A stretch of 64,000 nt of DNA from contig NZ_CP195303.1 of the NCBI RefSeq assembly GCF_051245535.1, positions 992,001 to 1,056,000 on the forward strand, read 5' to 3'. The position numbers were made by a program, and so were the translations under genes. This DNA comes from Micavibrio aeruginosavorus_D (lineage in GTDB: Bacteria; Pseudomonadota; Alphaproteobacteria; Micavibrionales; Micavibrionaceae). Shown here piece after piece: positions 54,839 through 62,908 of the stretch. Under the pieces are notes generated by a model, which was not told where the DNA came from, made no database searches, and was given only the letters and a program-made list of their open reading frames with translations. Position 1 is the stretch's first letter; each line of letters starts with the position of its first letter.

Positions 54839-56218
54839 ATGAGCACAGATACAAAAAAACAGATTTACAAGCCCCGTCCCGTCACCGGATTCCCCGAATG
54901 GCTTCCCGAAGTCCGTTTGGTGGAACAGCAATGGTTCGACCATATCCGCCGGGTGTTTGAATCCTATGGCTTCTGCTCCATCGAAACGCCGAGCGTCGAG
55001 GAACTGGACGTTCTGCGCGCGAAGGGCGAGGTGGACAAGGAAATTTACGTTATCGAACGCCTGCACAAGGACGATAACGAAAAATCCGACGCGCGTCTGG
55101 CCCTGCACTTTGACCAGACGGTCCCGCTGGCACGGTACGTTGCGCAAAATTTCAACGAACTTGTCTTCCCGTTCAAACGGTACCAGATGCAACGCGTCTG
55201 GCGCGGTGAACGGCCACAAGCCGGACGCTTCCGCGAATTTTACCAGTGCGATATCGACGTCATCGGCATCGACACCCTGCCCCTGCATTTCGACGCCGAA
55301 ATGCCCGCCATTATGTGGGAGGTCATGAACGGCCTGCCGGGGATGGAGGGTGAGAAGATTCAGATGCGGATTAGTAACCGGAAAATCTTATCCGGCTTCA
55401 TGAAAGATTGGGGAGTCCCAGACCCTGCTGCTGCATTGAGAATACTTGATAAAATTGAAAAGGTCGGAGAAGGTCAAACCTTTAGTGACCTTTCAAAAGT
55501 TTGCTCATTCACAGGTCGAGAGGACTGGAATGCAGCAAACATGCTTATGGGGCTTGCAAAAATCAAGGCGACAACCAGCAAAGATTTAAAAGACCAAATC
55601 AGCAAATTAAGAATGAGTCCTGGCACGCCCACATATCTTGAGGGCATCGAAGAACTTTGTACTGTTCTCGATCACCTCTCCCACCTCCCCGAAGGTGCCG
55701 TAGTGGCCGACCTGTCCATCGTGCGCGGCCTCGATTACTACACCGGCACCGTGTACGAAACCGTATTCGTCGATGATCCGGGGTATGGCTCCATCTGCTC
55801 TGGCGGGCGGTATGATGATCTGGCGGGATCGTATATCAACAAAAACCTGCCGGGCGTTGGGATTTCGGTGGGGTTCTCCCGCCTGTTCGCGCGCATGGTG
55901 GATCAGAAGAAAATTGATGTCACCCGTAAATCCCCGGCGCATATCCTGCTGGTGATGACGGCGGAAGAACGCCGTGGTGAGATTGCGAAGACAGCCCAAG
56001 CCCTGCGTGCGCGCGGGTTCAACGTGGAAATGTACCACGCCGCGAAGAAAATTCCGGACCAGTTGAAATACGCCAGCCGCAAGGGCATTCCCTTCGTCTG
56101 GTTCGCGGAAGAAGACGGAACCCATCAGGTGAAAAACATGTCATCCGGTGAACAAACCAAAACCGAGCCGCAAAGCTGGGTCCTGCCGGAAGGATATGCG
56201 CGTCATGAAGCGGCTTAA
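54839..56218 (+). CDS. hisS: Histidyl-tRNA synthetase
   Basis: A 459-residue class II synthetase charging tRNA-His. Motif 2 appears as RFREFYQCDIDVIG (about 130-143), the histidine-binding motif as VRGLDYYTGTVYE (about 297-309), and an anticodon-binding domain follows. Bases 55381-55680 are much lower in G+C (about 44% by hand count) than flanks (about 65%), and use AGA, TTA and similar codons absent elsewhere in the gene; this covers part of the insertion domain. The frame remains open, so it is likely functional but mosaic. It is not next to prfA, unlike the common alphaproteobacterial layout. Confidence 0.96.
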   Translation: MSTDTKKQIYKPRPVTGFPEWLPEVRLVEQQWFDHIRRVFESYGFCSIETPSVEELDVLRAKGEVDKEIYVIERLHKDDNEKSDARLALHFDQTVPLARYVAQNFNELVFPFKRYQMQRVWRGERPQAGRFREFYQCDIDVIGIDTLPLHFDAEMPAIMWEVMNGLPGMEGEKIQMRISNRKILSGFMKDWGVPDPAAALRILDKIEKVGEGQTFSDLSKVCSFTGREDWNAANMLMGLAKIKATTSKDLKDQISKLRMSPGTPTYLEGIEELCTVLDHLSHLPEGAVVADLSIVRGLDYYTGTVYETVFVDDPGYGSICSGGRYDDLAGSYINKNLPGVGISVGFSRLFARMVDQKKIDVTRKSPAHILLVMTAEERRGEIAKTAQALRARGFNVEMYHAAKKIPDQLKYASRKGIPFVWFAEEDGTHQVKNMSSGEQTKTEPQSWVLPEGYARHEAA

Positions 56219-56903
56219 CCCTCATACGTCATACCGGCGCAGGCCGGTATCCATACAATCTATCCGATGGATTCCGGCCTTCGCCGGAATGACGATGATG
56301 TTGGGGTTGGCTACGGCACCCGCCATCGCCGCCGATTTCACATTCGCACCCAAGGGCTGCGAATTTGCCATGACTTTCCCCGAACAACCGACCAGCGCCG
56401 AACGGTGCGACCCCGCCGCGCCCACGCAATGCACGCATTCATCCGTATTTGTGAAAGTGTACGGCATGGATTCATCCATGCGCGTCACCGCCACGTGCAG
56501 CCCGGCCGAAGACAACATGCTGCAACGCTATAGCGGCGATGTCATGCGCTTCACGTTGGAAAGCATGGCCAAGGGCAACGCCAAAACATACGAAACGGGT
56601 TTCAACGATCTGGGCACGGCGAAGCAAGCCATCCTGCTGGGCAGCACGCCAAACGACCATGACGGCGAAGATGTCTATATGGCCCAACTGTGGATCGGCG
56701 AAAAATCGGTCCTGACCGTTGAAGGCGTGCTGACCGGCGTCCAAACCCCGGACAGCGACACGACCTTTACCGACATCATGAAAAGCATTCATGCCGCGAC
56801 CGCTAAGGCCCCGGCTGAAACTGCGCCAGAAGCCGAGAAAACGGACGAATCCGACAAGGGCGAACCCGTTGAAAATAAAGAGGAAAGCAGCAAGGACGAT
56901 TAA
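56205..56903 (+). CDS. Exported protein of unknown function with a repeat-derived signal peptide
   Basis: A 232-residue protein. The 42-residue leader ends LATAPAIA before Ala-Asp-Phe, a good signal-peptidase site. Residues 8-30 of it are encoded by palindromic repeat D, which supplies the RRR basic region and the IPAFAGMT hydrophobic part. Starting at ATG 56205 overlaps hisS by 14 bases; the alternative starts at Met29, 31 or 32 lack a basic region. The mature part is a beta-rich domain of about 150 residues with three Cys (FAPKGCEFAM, SAERCDP, TQCTHSS), then an acidic Glu/Lys/Asp-rich tail. Family unknown. Confidence 0.7.
   Translation: MKRLNPHTSYRRRPVSIQSIRWIPAFAGMTMMLGLATAPAIAADFTFAPKGCEFAMTFPEQPTSAERCDPAAPTQCTHSSVFVKVYGMDSSMRVTATCSPAEDNMLQRYSGDVMRFTLESMAKGNAKTYETGFNDLGTAKQAILLGSTPNDHDGEDVYMAQLWIGEKSVLTVEGVLTGVQTPDSDTTFTDIMKSIHAATAKAPAETAPEAEKTDESDKGEPVENKEESSKDD
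56228..56293. repeat. Dispersed palindromic repeat, paired copy within a coding start (site D)
   Basis: GTCATACCGGCGCAGGCCGGTATCC and, inverted, GGATTCCGGCCTTCGCCGGAATGAC. It lies inside the likely signal-peptide region of the gene that begins at 56205. Confidence 0.85.
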
Positions 56904-56960
56904 TTCTTGCACCCCATTTAAACCTTATGGTAAATAAATCCGTTCATTTGGGATGGGTTT

Positions 56961-58277
56961 ATGAGAGATATTTTCAACAGGTTGATGGGGCGCACAAAGG
57001 GGACCGTAGAAATGCTGGCCCTGCCATCGCCCGCGCAATCCCGCGGTCAACTGCAATCCGCATTGAAACAATTGGCCACCGCCAACCATGGCGATCGGTG
57101 CCAGACATTATCCTTTCAAACATCGCTCGGTGCCGTTGAATGGCGCACGGGCCAGCAGGACCCGTTTACGGGCGAATGGGTTATTCGCAAACATACGGAA
57201 GAACCCAACCTGTCCGGCTCCGCCGCGTCTGTGGGCGAACCCACCATCAAAACAATGACCTTGCATGAGGGCTTGAGCTTTTTTCAGGCCGTGACCATTC
57301 TGTCCGAATATGAACGCGGGCAATTGGCCATGACCGTATTACCAGTGAATGAAGCAAGTGAGCTGGGCGACAACCATGTCGTGGCCTTTGCCGAACGCGA
57401 AGGCATCGCCTTTGACACAAACGGCGTGCCCCATCCGACATTGAATGGCGAAGTCGTTACCGACGGAAGCTTCACGAAATCCGCCCTCGAACGCGCCCGC
57501 GCGTTCAGCCGCACTCAATCCGCTTTTTTCAAAGCAGGAAATAATGACGTTTTGTCGCAATTGCTGTCCTCCGCCCCGCGGGCAGAGACCTTGTTTGACG
57601 ATGTGATGAACAAATCCGAGGCTTATTCCACGCTGAAAAAATTTCTAACCGCCGTAGAAGATATTGAAACACTCACAATATCGGCATTGGAGAAAACCCC
57701 TCTGAAAGATACGGAAAAAAACTTTATTCTGGATGTCAGACGAGACAAGTTTGAAGAGCCTATAAAATATCCAGCCAGCCAAGGGCACAAAGTAAGCGAT
57801 ACAAAGGCGACCACAAACATCATTCGCATTATGAATGATCAAAACCAATATACGCCAAGAGCCGCATTGGATAAGTTGTTCGAAAATATGGCCCAGCACG
57901 CCAAGAAATTGGACCAGAATTTTAGGAATGATTATTTTTCCAAGGGTACGAAAGCCTTGCGCCTGTATTTCGACTTGACCGTTGCCCGCCATTTGAGCGC
58001 ACTGGATCGGGCCACACAGGACAGCTACGCGATTGATGTCACGAAAATCAGGCGGAACGTAGAAACGCTTGAAACCCGTTTTAAAGACATGGGCGGTAGT
58101 GAGGATGAAGTCTGGCGCGTCAAAAGCACCATCATCGACCCCAATGCCCCGTCCATTCAACACGCGATGAAACCGTTCATCACGCAATTGAACACACTGC
58201 TCAAAAACGTGGAAAAAGAGATTGCGCCCCTTAAAAAAGTCATTCACGCCGGAACCGTCTCCCATGGCCCGGTTTAA
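56961..58277 (+). CDS. Unknown cytoplasmic protein (438 aa)
   Basis: A predicted soluble protein, beta-like in the first half (LSFQTSLGAVEWRTGQQDPF, GLSFFQAVTILSEYERGQL) and helical in the second (coiled-coil-like from about 210 onward). No known domain or catalytic motif identified. Bases from about 57620 to 57900 are about 41% G+C by hand count against about 62% around 57481-57540, so part of the gene has foreign-like codon use. Neighbours give no clear functional clue. Confidence 0.65.
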   Translation: MRDIFNRLMGRTKGTVEMLALPSPAQSRGQLQSALKQLATANHGDRCQTLSFQTSLGAVEWRTGQQDPFTGEWVIRKHTEEPNLSGSAASVGEPTIKTMTLHEGLSFFQAVTILSEYERGQLAMTVLPVNEASELGDNHVVAFAEREGIAFDTNGVPHPTLNGEVVTDGSFTKSALERARAFSRTQSAFFKAGNNDVLSQLLSSAPRAETLFDDVMNKSEAYSTLKKFLTAVEDIETLTISALEKTPLKDTEKNFILDVRRDKFEEPIKYPASQGHKVSDTKATTNIIRIMNDQNQYTPRAALDKLFENMAQHAKKLDQNFRNDYFSKGTKALRLYFDLTVARHLSALDRATQDSYAIDVTKIRRNVETLETRFKDMGGSEDEVWRVKSTIIDPNAPSIQHAMKPFITQLNTLLKNVEKEIAPLKKVIHAGTVSHGPV

Positions 58278-58376
58278 CACACTGGCATTGCAACATAAAT
58301 TCCCTATTTAGCCCCTTTTGGCCCTGTGCTACTCTCTTCCTGCTTTCAAAAACAATGAAACAGGAGAGGACGCACC

Positions 58377-59387
58377 ATGAGCGCGGACCCCGTACAATTA
58401 AAGCCCGTTGCCCAATCCAAGGGCAAAACCCTGTCCAACACGCACCCCCGCAATGAAGGGATGAAGCTCGATCTGTCCGTGATCGAGGACATCCGCATGA
58501 ATCTCAGCGCGATTGAGCAGCGCACAGCCACATTGTCCGGCCGCCGCAGCGTGAAGAAGGATTGGCAGGCCGCATGGCTTTTAAAAACCATCACCTGTAT
58601 GGACCTGACCACCCTGTCGGGCGATGACACGCCGGACCGCGTGAAGCGCCTGTGCGCGAAAGCCGCCAACCCGGTGCGCGCCGATTTGCTGGACGCGATT
58701 GGTTTTACCAAACCGCTGCACACGGGCGCGGTGTGCGTGTATCACGCCATGGTGCCCACGGCCGTGAAAGCACTGGAAGGCACAGATATTCCCGTGGCCG
58801 CCGTTTCCACTGGCTTCCCGCACGGCCTGTCGCCCATGTCGACGAAGTTGCAGGAAATTCGCGAAAGCGTCGCCGCCGGAGCGAAAGAAATCGATATCGT
58901 CATCACGCGCCAATATGTTCTGACCCAGAATTGGGATGCGCTGTATGACGAAATGAAACAATACCGCGATGCGTGCGGTGATGCGCGGATCAAAGCCATT
59001 TTGGCCGTTGGCGAATTGGCCACCATGCGTAACATTGCCAAGGCCTCTATGGTTTGCATGATGGCGGGTGCTGATTTCATCAAAACATCGACGGGTAAAG
59101 AAGCCACCAACGCCAATTTGAACAACACGCTGGCCATGATCCGCATGATCCGCCAATACCAGACCATGACCGGGTTCAAGGTTGGTTACAAACCCGCTGG
59201 CGGTATTTCGAAGGCGAAGGATGCGTTGATGTACCAAGCCTTGATGAAAGACGAATTGGGCCGCGAATGGCTGGAACCGGATTTGTTCCGCTTCGGCGTG
59301 TCGTCCCTGCTGGGTGATATTGAACGCCAGATTGAGCATTTTGTTACGGGACATTACAGTGCGGGGAACCGCCACCCGATTGGTTGA
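58377..59387 (+). CDS. deoC: Deoxyribose-phosphate aldolase
   Basis: A 336-residue class I aldolase that splits deoxyribose-5-phosphate into acetaldehyde and glyceraldehyde-3-phosphate. The Schiff-base lysine is in ADFIKTSTGK, and the second Lys/Gly region in KVGYKPAGGISKAKDAL. The N-terminus is about 80 residues longer than compact bacterial DeoC, as in the longer eukaryote-like/alphaproteobacterial form. An aldehyde dehydrogenase of ALDH16 type lies two genes downstream on the same strand; it could oxidise the acetaldehyde. Confidence 0.93.
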   Translation: MSADPVQLKPVAQSKGKTLSNTHPRNEGMKLDLSVIEDIRMNLSAIEQRTATLSGRRSVKKDWQAAWLLKTITCMDLTTLSGDDTPDRVKRLCAKAANPVRADLLDAIGFTKPLHTGAVCVYHAMVPTAVKALEGTDIPVAAVSTGFPHGLSPMSTKLQEIRESVAAGAKEIDIVITRQYVLTQNWDALYDEMKQYRDACGDARIKAILAVGELATMRNIAKASMVCMMAGADFIKTSTGKEATNANLNNTLAMIRMIRQYQTMTGFKVGYKPAGGISKAKDALMYQALMKDELGREWLEPDLFRFGVSSLLGDIERQIEHFVTGHYSAGNRHPIG

Positions 59388-59395
59388 TCCATCCA

Positions 59396-59422
59396 CCGGA
59401 TCCCCCACAAGGCGGGGATGAC
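59396..59422. repeat. Short palindromic repeat, single unit (site E)
   Basis: CCGGATCCCCC...GGCGGGGATGAC, almost identical (one G missing) to site G and to the reverse complement of site F. It lies just after deoC and before the small membrane protein gene; its ATGAC end could act as an alternative start for that gene. Confidence 0.85.
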
Positions 59423-59438
59423 AGCAAAGGTTTTTAAA

Positions 59439-59840
59439 ATGTCAGAAACTAACGGTTTTTCAGTAAGAGATTTAATAAATTCAGGCAGCTACGAAAAACA
59501 GGCTGAATCTTGGGCTAAGGTATCCATTTTCACAGCCTTTGCTGTCGCTATTTATGTTGGGATATGGGGAAGCTTCTCACTAGGGTGGCACTGGTTATGG
59601 GTTATACCAACTTTGTTGATTGGGTCATCGCTTCTCATCGCAATGCCCACAATGCTCGTTCAAGTATGGCTTGCATCATTTGCCTCAAGACATATGGAGT
59701 ATGTTTATGGACAAAAACCAAGACCAAAAAACGCCTTTGGAAAAATACTCACCATCACTAAAAACATGTGGGGCATTGCAGTGATTTTTGCTGAAATTTG
59801 GCTTGTTCACGAATTTCTGAAATGGGTCAGCACCTTCTAA
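59439..59840 (+). CDS. Small membrane protein in an AT-rich stretch (133 aa)
   Basis: A protein with a helical N-terminus and at least three membrane segments (about 30-45, 50-75 and 106-125). ATG 59439 is preceded by AAAGG; the upstream ATG at 59418 lies in repeat E. Rows are about 35-48% G+C by hand count, lower than deoC and the dehydrogenase on either side. It lies between repeat units E and F. No family recognised. Confidence 0.65.
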   Translation: MSETNGFSVRDLINSGSYEKQAESWAKVSIFTAFAVAIYVGIWGSFSLGWHWLWVIPTLLIGSSLLIAMPTMLVQVWLASFASRHMEYVYGQKPRPKNAFGKILTITKNMWGIAVIFAEIWLVHEFLKWVSTF

Positions 59841-59843
59841 ATA

Positions 59844-59871
59844 GTCATCCCCGCCTTGTGCGGGGATCCGG
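59844..59871. repeat. Short palindromic repeat, single unit (site F)
   Basis: GTCATCCCCGCC...GGGGATCCGG, the exact reverse complement of site G at 60179-60206 (28 of 28 bases), and close to that of site E. It forms the left border of the GIY-YIG gene region. Confidence 0.9.
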
Positions 59872-59881
59872 AAAATAGAAA

Positions 59882-60178
59882 ATGCAGGAGAAAAAATTCT
59901 ACGTCTATATTCTAACCAAAGCCCGTAACAGCACGTTTTATGTCGGCATGACGTCCAATTTACCCAAACGCATTTGGGAGCATAAAAACGAGACTGCGGA
60001 TGGTTTCACAAAAGAACATGGCATCAAAACGCTGGTTTATTACGAAGTATTTGACGACCCGGAAAACGCCATTCGTCGTGAAAAGCGACTGAAAAAATGG
60101 CCCAGAGAATGGAAAATGCGCGTTATTGAGCAGATGAACCCAGATTGGGCAGATTTATACGAAACACTAACACCGTAA
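59882..60178 (+). CDS. GIY-YIG nuclease (UPF0213-like, 98 aa)
   Basis: A single-domain GIY-YIG endonuclease: YVYILTK with the first motif, STFYVGMT with the second (YVG), the catalytic-type Arg in PKRIWEHKNE, and the Glu in NAIRREKRLKKW. This order and spacing are those of the UvrC-like/URI family. The gene is exactly bracketed by 28-base perfect inverted repeats F and G, 10 bases before the start and immediately after the stop. It is the smallest well-defined coding gene in this repeat-rich region. Its biological substrate is unknown, though a link with the repeats is suggested by position. Confidence 0.9.
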   Translation: MQEKKFYVYILTKARNSTFYVGMTSNLPKRIWEHKNETADGFTKEHGIKTLVYYEVFDDPENAIRREKRLKKWPREWKMRVIEQMNPDWADLYETLTP

Positions 60179-60206
60179 CCGGATCCCCGCACAAGGCGGG
60201 GATGAC
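60179..60206. repeat. Short palindromic repeat, single unit (site G)
   Basis: CCGGATCCCCGC...GCGGGGATGAC, the perfect inverse of site F. It follows the GIY-YIG stop codon directly and precedes the dehydrogenase start by 17 bases. Confidence 0.9.
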
Positions 60207-60223
60207 AGTGGAGAAAAAACGAA

Positions 60224-62668
60224 ATGACCAAAGTTGCAGAGATTTTTGAAACCATGGAATACGGCCCGGCCCCGGAAGACGACAAACCCGCCCGCGCATG
60301 GATTGAAAGCCGCGGCGGAAAATTCGTGTCGTTCATCAACGGGAAATTTGTAACGCCGGGCGATAAACCGACATGGTTCGCGGCCGAAAACCCAGCCACG
60401 GGCGAAAAGCTGGGGCAGGTTTACCAATCAACGCAGAAAGACGTGGATGCGGCCGTGAAAGCCGCCCGCACCGCGCAGGAAGACTGGGCCGCCCTGCCCG
60501 GTTTTGAACGTGCGAAATATCTGTATGCCATTACACGGCTGATGCAAAAACATGCGCGTTTGTTCGCCGTTTTGGAAACGCTGGACAACGGAAAACCGAT
60601 CCGCGAAAGCCGCGATGTCGATGTGCCCGCCGCAACCGCTCACTTCCATCACCATGCGGGATGGGCGCAGATTATGGATGATGAATTTGACGGCTACGAA
60701 CCCTACGGCGTTGCGGGGCAGATCATTCCGTGGAACTTCCCGCTGCTGATGCTGGCGTGGAAAGTGGCCCCGGCACTGGCCACCGGCAACACGGTAGTTC
60801 TGAAACCCGCTGAACAAACCAACCTGACCGCGCAATTGTTCGCGGAAATCTGTGTTGAGGCTGGCTTGCCGAAAGGCGTGTTCAACCTGGTCACGGGTGA
60901 TGGCAAGGTCGGCGCGATGATCGTCGCGCATGACGGCATTGATAAACTGGCCTTCACCGGGTCCACCGATATTGGCCGTTTGATTCGCAAGGAATCCGCC
61001 GGATCGGGCAAAGCCCTGACGCTGGAGTTGGGCGGAAAATCCCCCTATATCGTGTTTGACGATGCGGACATTGACTCGGCTGTCGAAGGTCTGGTCGATG
61101 CGATCTGGTTCAACCAGGGTGAAGTCTGCTGTGCGGGCTCCCGCCTGCTGGTGCAAGAAAGCATTTACGCCAGCTTCGTTGAAAAACTGAAACGCCGCAT
61201 GCAGCACTTACGCGTTGGCAACCCGATGGATAAATGCGTCGATCTGGGGGCTGTGGTTGATAAAACGCAACTGGACCGCATCACCAAACTGGTCGACAAA
61301 GCCGTGAAAGATGGCGCCGAGATTTATCAGATCAAGGATGCCTGCCCGACCAAAGGCTGCTTCTATCCACCGACCATCTTGACCAACGTTGAACCGAGTG
61401 ACGAGATCGCACAGATCGAAGTGTTCGGCCCGGTCCTGTCCGTCATCTCCTTCCGCAACCAACAAGACGCGGTGGCCATTGCCAACAACACCCGCTTCGG
61501 TCTGGCCGCAACGGTGTGGACGGAAAACATCAACATGGCGCTGGAAATGGCCCCGGCGATCAAGGCCGGCGTGGTCTGGATCAATTCGTCCAACCGCTTC
61601 TACGCTGGATGCGGCTTTGGCGGATACCGTGAATCCGGCTATGGCCGCGAAGGTGGGAAAGAGGGCCTGTATGCCTATCTGAAACCCGCTTACCTCTCTA
61701 TCCTTGAGCCGTCATCCCGGCGGAAGCCGGGATCTTCCGCCAAAAAGGCAAAAGATTCCGGCCTTCGCCGGAATGACGCCCCGGGGGATGTTGCCTTGAT
61801 TGACCGCACCGCCAAAAACTACATCGGCGGGAAACAAAAACGCCCCGATGGCAATTATTCGATGAAAATCGTTTCACCGTCCGGCGTGATGGTTGGCGAA
61901 GTGGGCGAAGGCAACCGCAAAGACATTCGCGACGCGGTGGAATCCGCCAGCGGTGCCGCCGCCGGATGGGCCAAGGCCACACCGTTTAACCGTGGGCAAA
62001 TCCTGTACTACATCGCCGAAAATTTGAGCGCCCGCGCCGATGAATTCGCCGCCCGTATCAAATCCATGACCGATTGCACCCCGGCCGCGGCGAAAAAAGA
62101 AGTCGAACTGGCCATTCAACGCCTGTTCTACTACGCCGGATGGACGGACAAGCATGACGGCGCGGTGCATACCCCGCCGCTGCGCGGTGTCACACTGGCG
62201 ATGAATGAACCGGTTGGCGTGATGGGTATTGTCTGCCCGGATGATCAACCGTTCTTGTCGTTCATCTCACTGGTTGCTCCGGCGATTGCCATGGGCAATG
62301 CGTGCGTGGTTGTGCCGTCCACATTATATCCGCTGGCCGCGACTGATTTTTATCAGGTGCTGGAAACATCGGATGTACCGGGTGGTGTTATCAACATCGT
62401 CACGGGTGACCGCGCAACGCTGACCAAAACCATTGCCGAACATGACGGCGTGGATGCAATTTGGTATTTCGGCGCGGATGACGGGTCCGCATTTGTCGAG
62501 GCCGCATCGATCAGCAACCTGAAACAAACATGGTGCGATTATGGGCTGGCCCGCGACTGGACCAAATCGGCGCAAGCCCAAGGCCGCGAATACTTACGCC
62601 GTGCAACACAGGTGAAAAACATCTGGGTTCCGTACGGCGAAAGCAGCGGCGGCGGCGGCGGGTACTAA
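60224..62668 (+). CDS. ALDH16-like double-domain aldehyde dehydrogenase with in-frame repeat insert
   Basis: An 814-residue protein with a complete N-terminal aldehyde dehydrogenase (about 1-490), catalytic Cys302 in GEVCCAGSR and Glu268 in LELGGKS, and a second ALDH-like domain (about 525-814) with no catalytic Cys, the architecture of bacterial ALDH16 enzymes. It oxidises aldehydes to acids with NAD(P). Residues about 496-519 (SRRKPGSSAKKAKDSGLRRND) are the in-frame translation of palindromic repeat H, in the linker between domains. It ends in a GGGGG-rich tail. deoC upstream makes acetaldehyde, so they may form one pathway. Confidence 0.92.
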   Translation: MTKVAEIFETMEYGPAPEDDKPARAWIESRGGKFVSFINGKFVTPGDKPTWFAAENPATGEKLGQVYQSTQKDVDAAVKAARTAQEDWAALPGFERAKYLYAITRLMQKHARLFAVLETLDNGKPIRESRDVDVPAATAHFHHHAGWAQIMDDEFDGYEPYGVAGQIIPWNFPLLMLAWKVAPALATGNTVVLKPAEQTNLTAQLFAEICVEAGLPKGVFNLVTGDGKVGAMIVAHDGIDKLAFTGSTDIGRLIRKESAGSGKALTLELGGKSPYIVFDDADIDSAVEGLVDAIWFNQGEVCCAGSRLLVQESIYASFVEKLKRRMQHLRVGNPMDKCVDLGAVVDKTQLDRITKLVDKAVKDGAEIYQIKDACPTKGCFYPPTILTNVEPSDEIAQIEVFGPVLSVISFRNQQDAVAIANNTRFGLAATVWTENINMALEMAPAIKAGVVWINSSNRFYAGCGFGGYRESGYGREGGKEGLYAYLKPAYLSILEPSSRRKPGSSAKKAKDSGLRRNDAPGDVALIDRTAKNYIGGKQKRPDGNYSMKIVSPSGVMVGEVGEGNRKDIRDAVESASGAAAGWAKATPFNRGQILYYIAENLSARADEFAARIKSMTDCTPAAAKKEVELAIQRLFYYAGWTDKHDGAVHTPPLRGVTLAMNEPVGVMGIVCPDDQPFLSFISLVAPAIAMGNACVVVPSTLYPLAATDFYQVLETSDVPGGVINIVTGDRATLTKTIAEHDGVDAIWYFGADDGSAFVEAASISNLKQTWCDYGLARDWTKSAQAQGREYLRRATQVKNIWVPYGESSGGGGGY
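61711..61778. repeat. Dispersed palindromic repeat within the ALDH coding region (site H)
   Basis: GTCATCCCGGCGGAAGCCGGGATC and the inverse GATTCCGGCCTTCGCCGGAATGACG with a 20-base centre. It is translated in the inter-domain linker of the dehydrogenase without breaking the frame. Confidence 0.92.
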
Positions 62669-62690
62669 GCCCCACCAAAAAAGTATGTCC

Positions 62691-62794
62691 GTCATCCCGG
62701 AAAACGCGCCAGCGTTTATCCGGGATTTTTGCCGTGTTGTTACCCTCACGGCCCAAACCCCGGACAAGGGCTAACGCCCTTTCCGGGGTGACGT
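62691..62794. repeat. Degenerate paired palindromic repeat with terminator (site I)
   Basis: The left arm is the terminator hairpin beginning GTCATCCCGG; the right arm, CCCCGGACAAGGGC...GCCCTTTCCGGGGTGAC (62758-62791), is an inverted GTCACCCCGG-type unit. They face each other as at sites A-D and H. The 240-base gap between the dehydrogenase and the next gene holds nothing else I can identify. Confidence 0.6.
62695..62730 (+). terminator. Terminator of the aldehyde dehydrogenase gene
   Basis: TCCCGGAAAACGC (62695-62707) pairs with GCGTTTATCCGGGA (62712-62725, one bulged A), with a four-base loop, followed by TTTTT. It begins with a GTCATCCCGG run like the dispersed repeats, so it may have evolved from one. 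Confidence 0.8.
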
Positions 62795-62908
62795 TTATTT
62801 GATATTTCCCATCAACGCCGCCATTTCCCATATCCTAAACCCAAAATTAACCCTTTTCAGGTGTAATGGGGGCACAGAATAAAGGGGCTTCGGGGGAACG
62901 CAGCAGCC

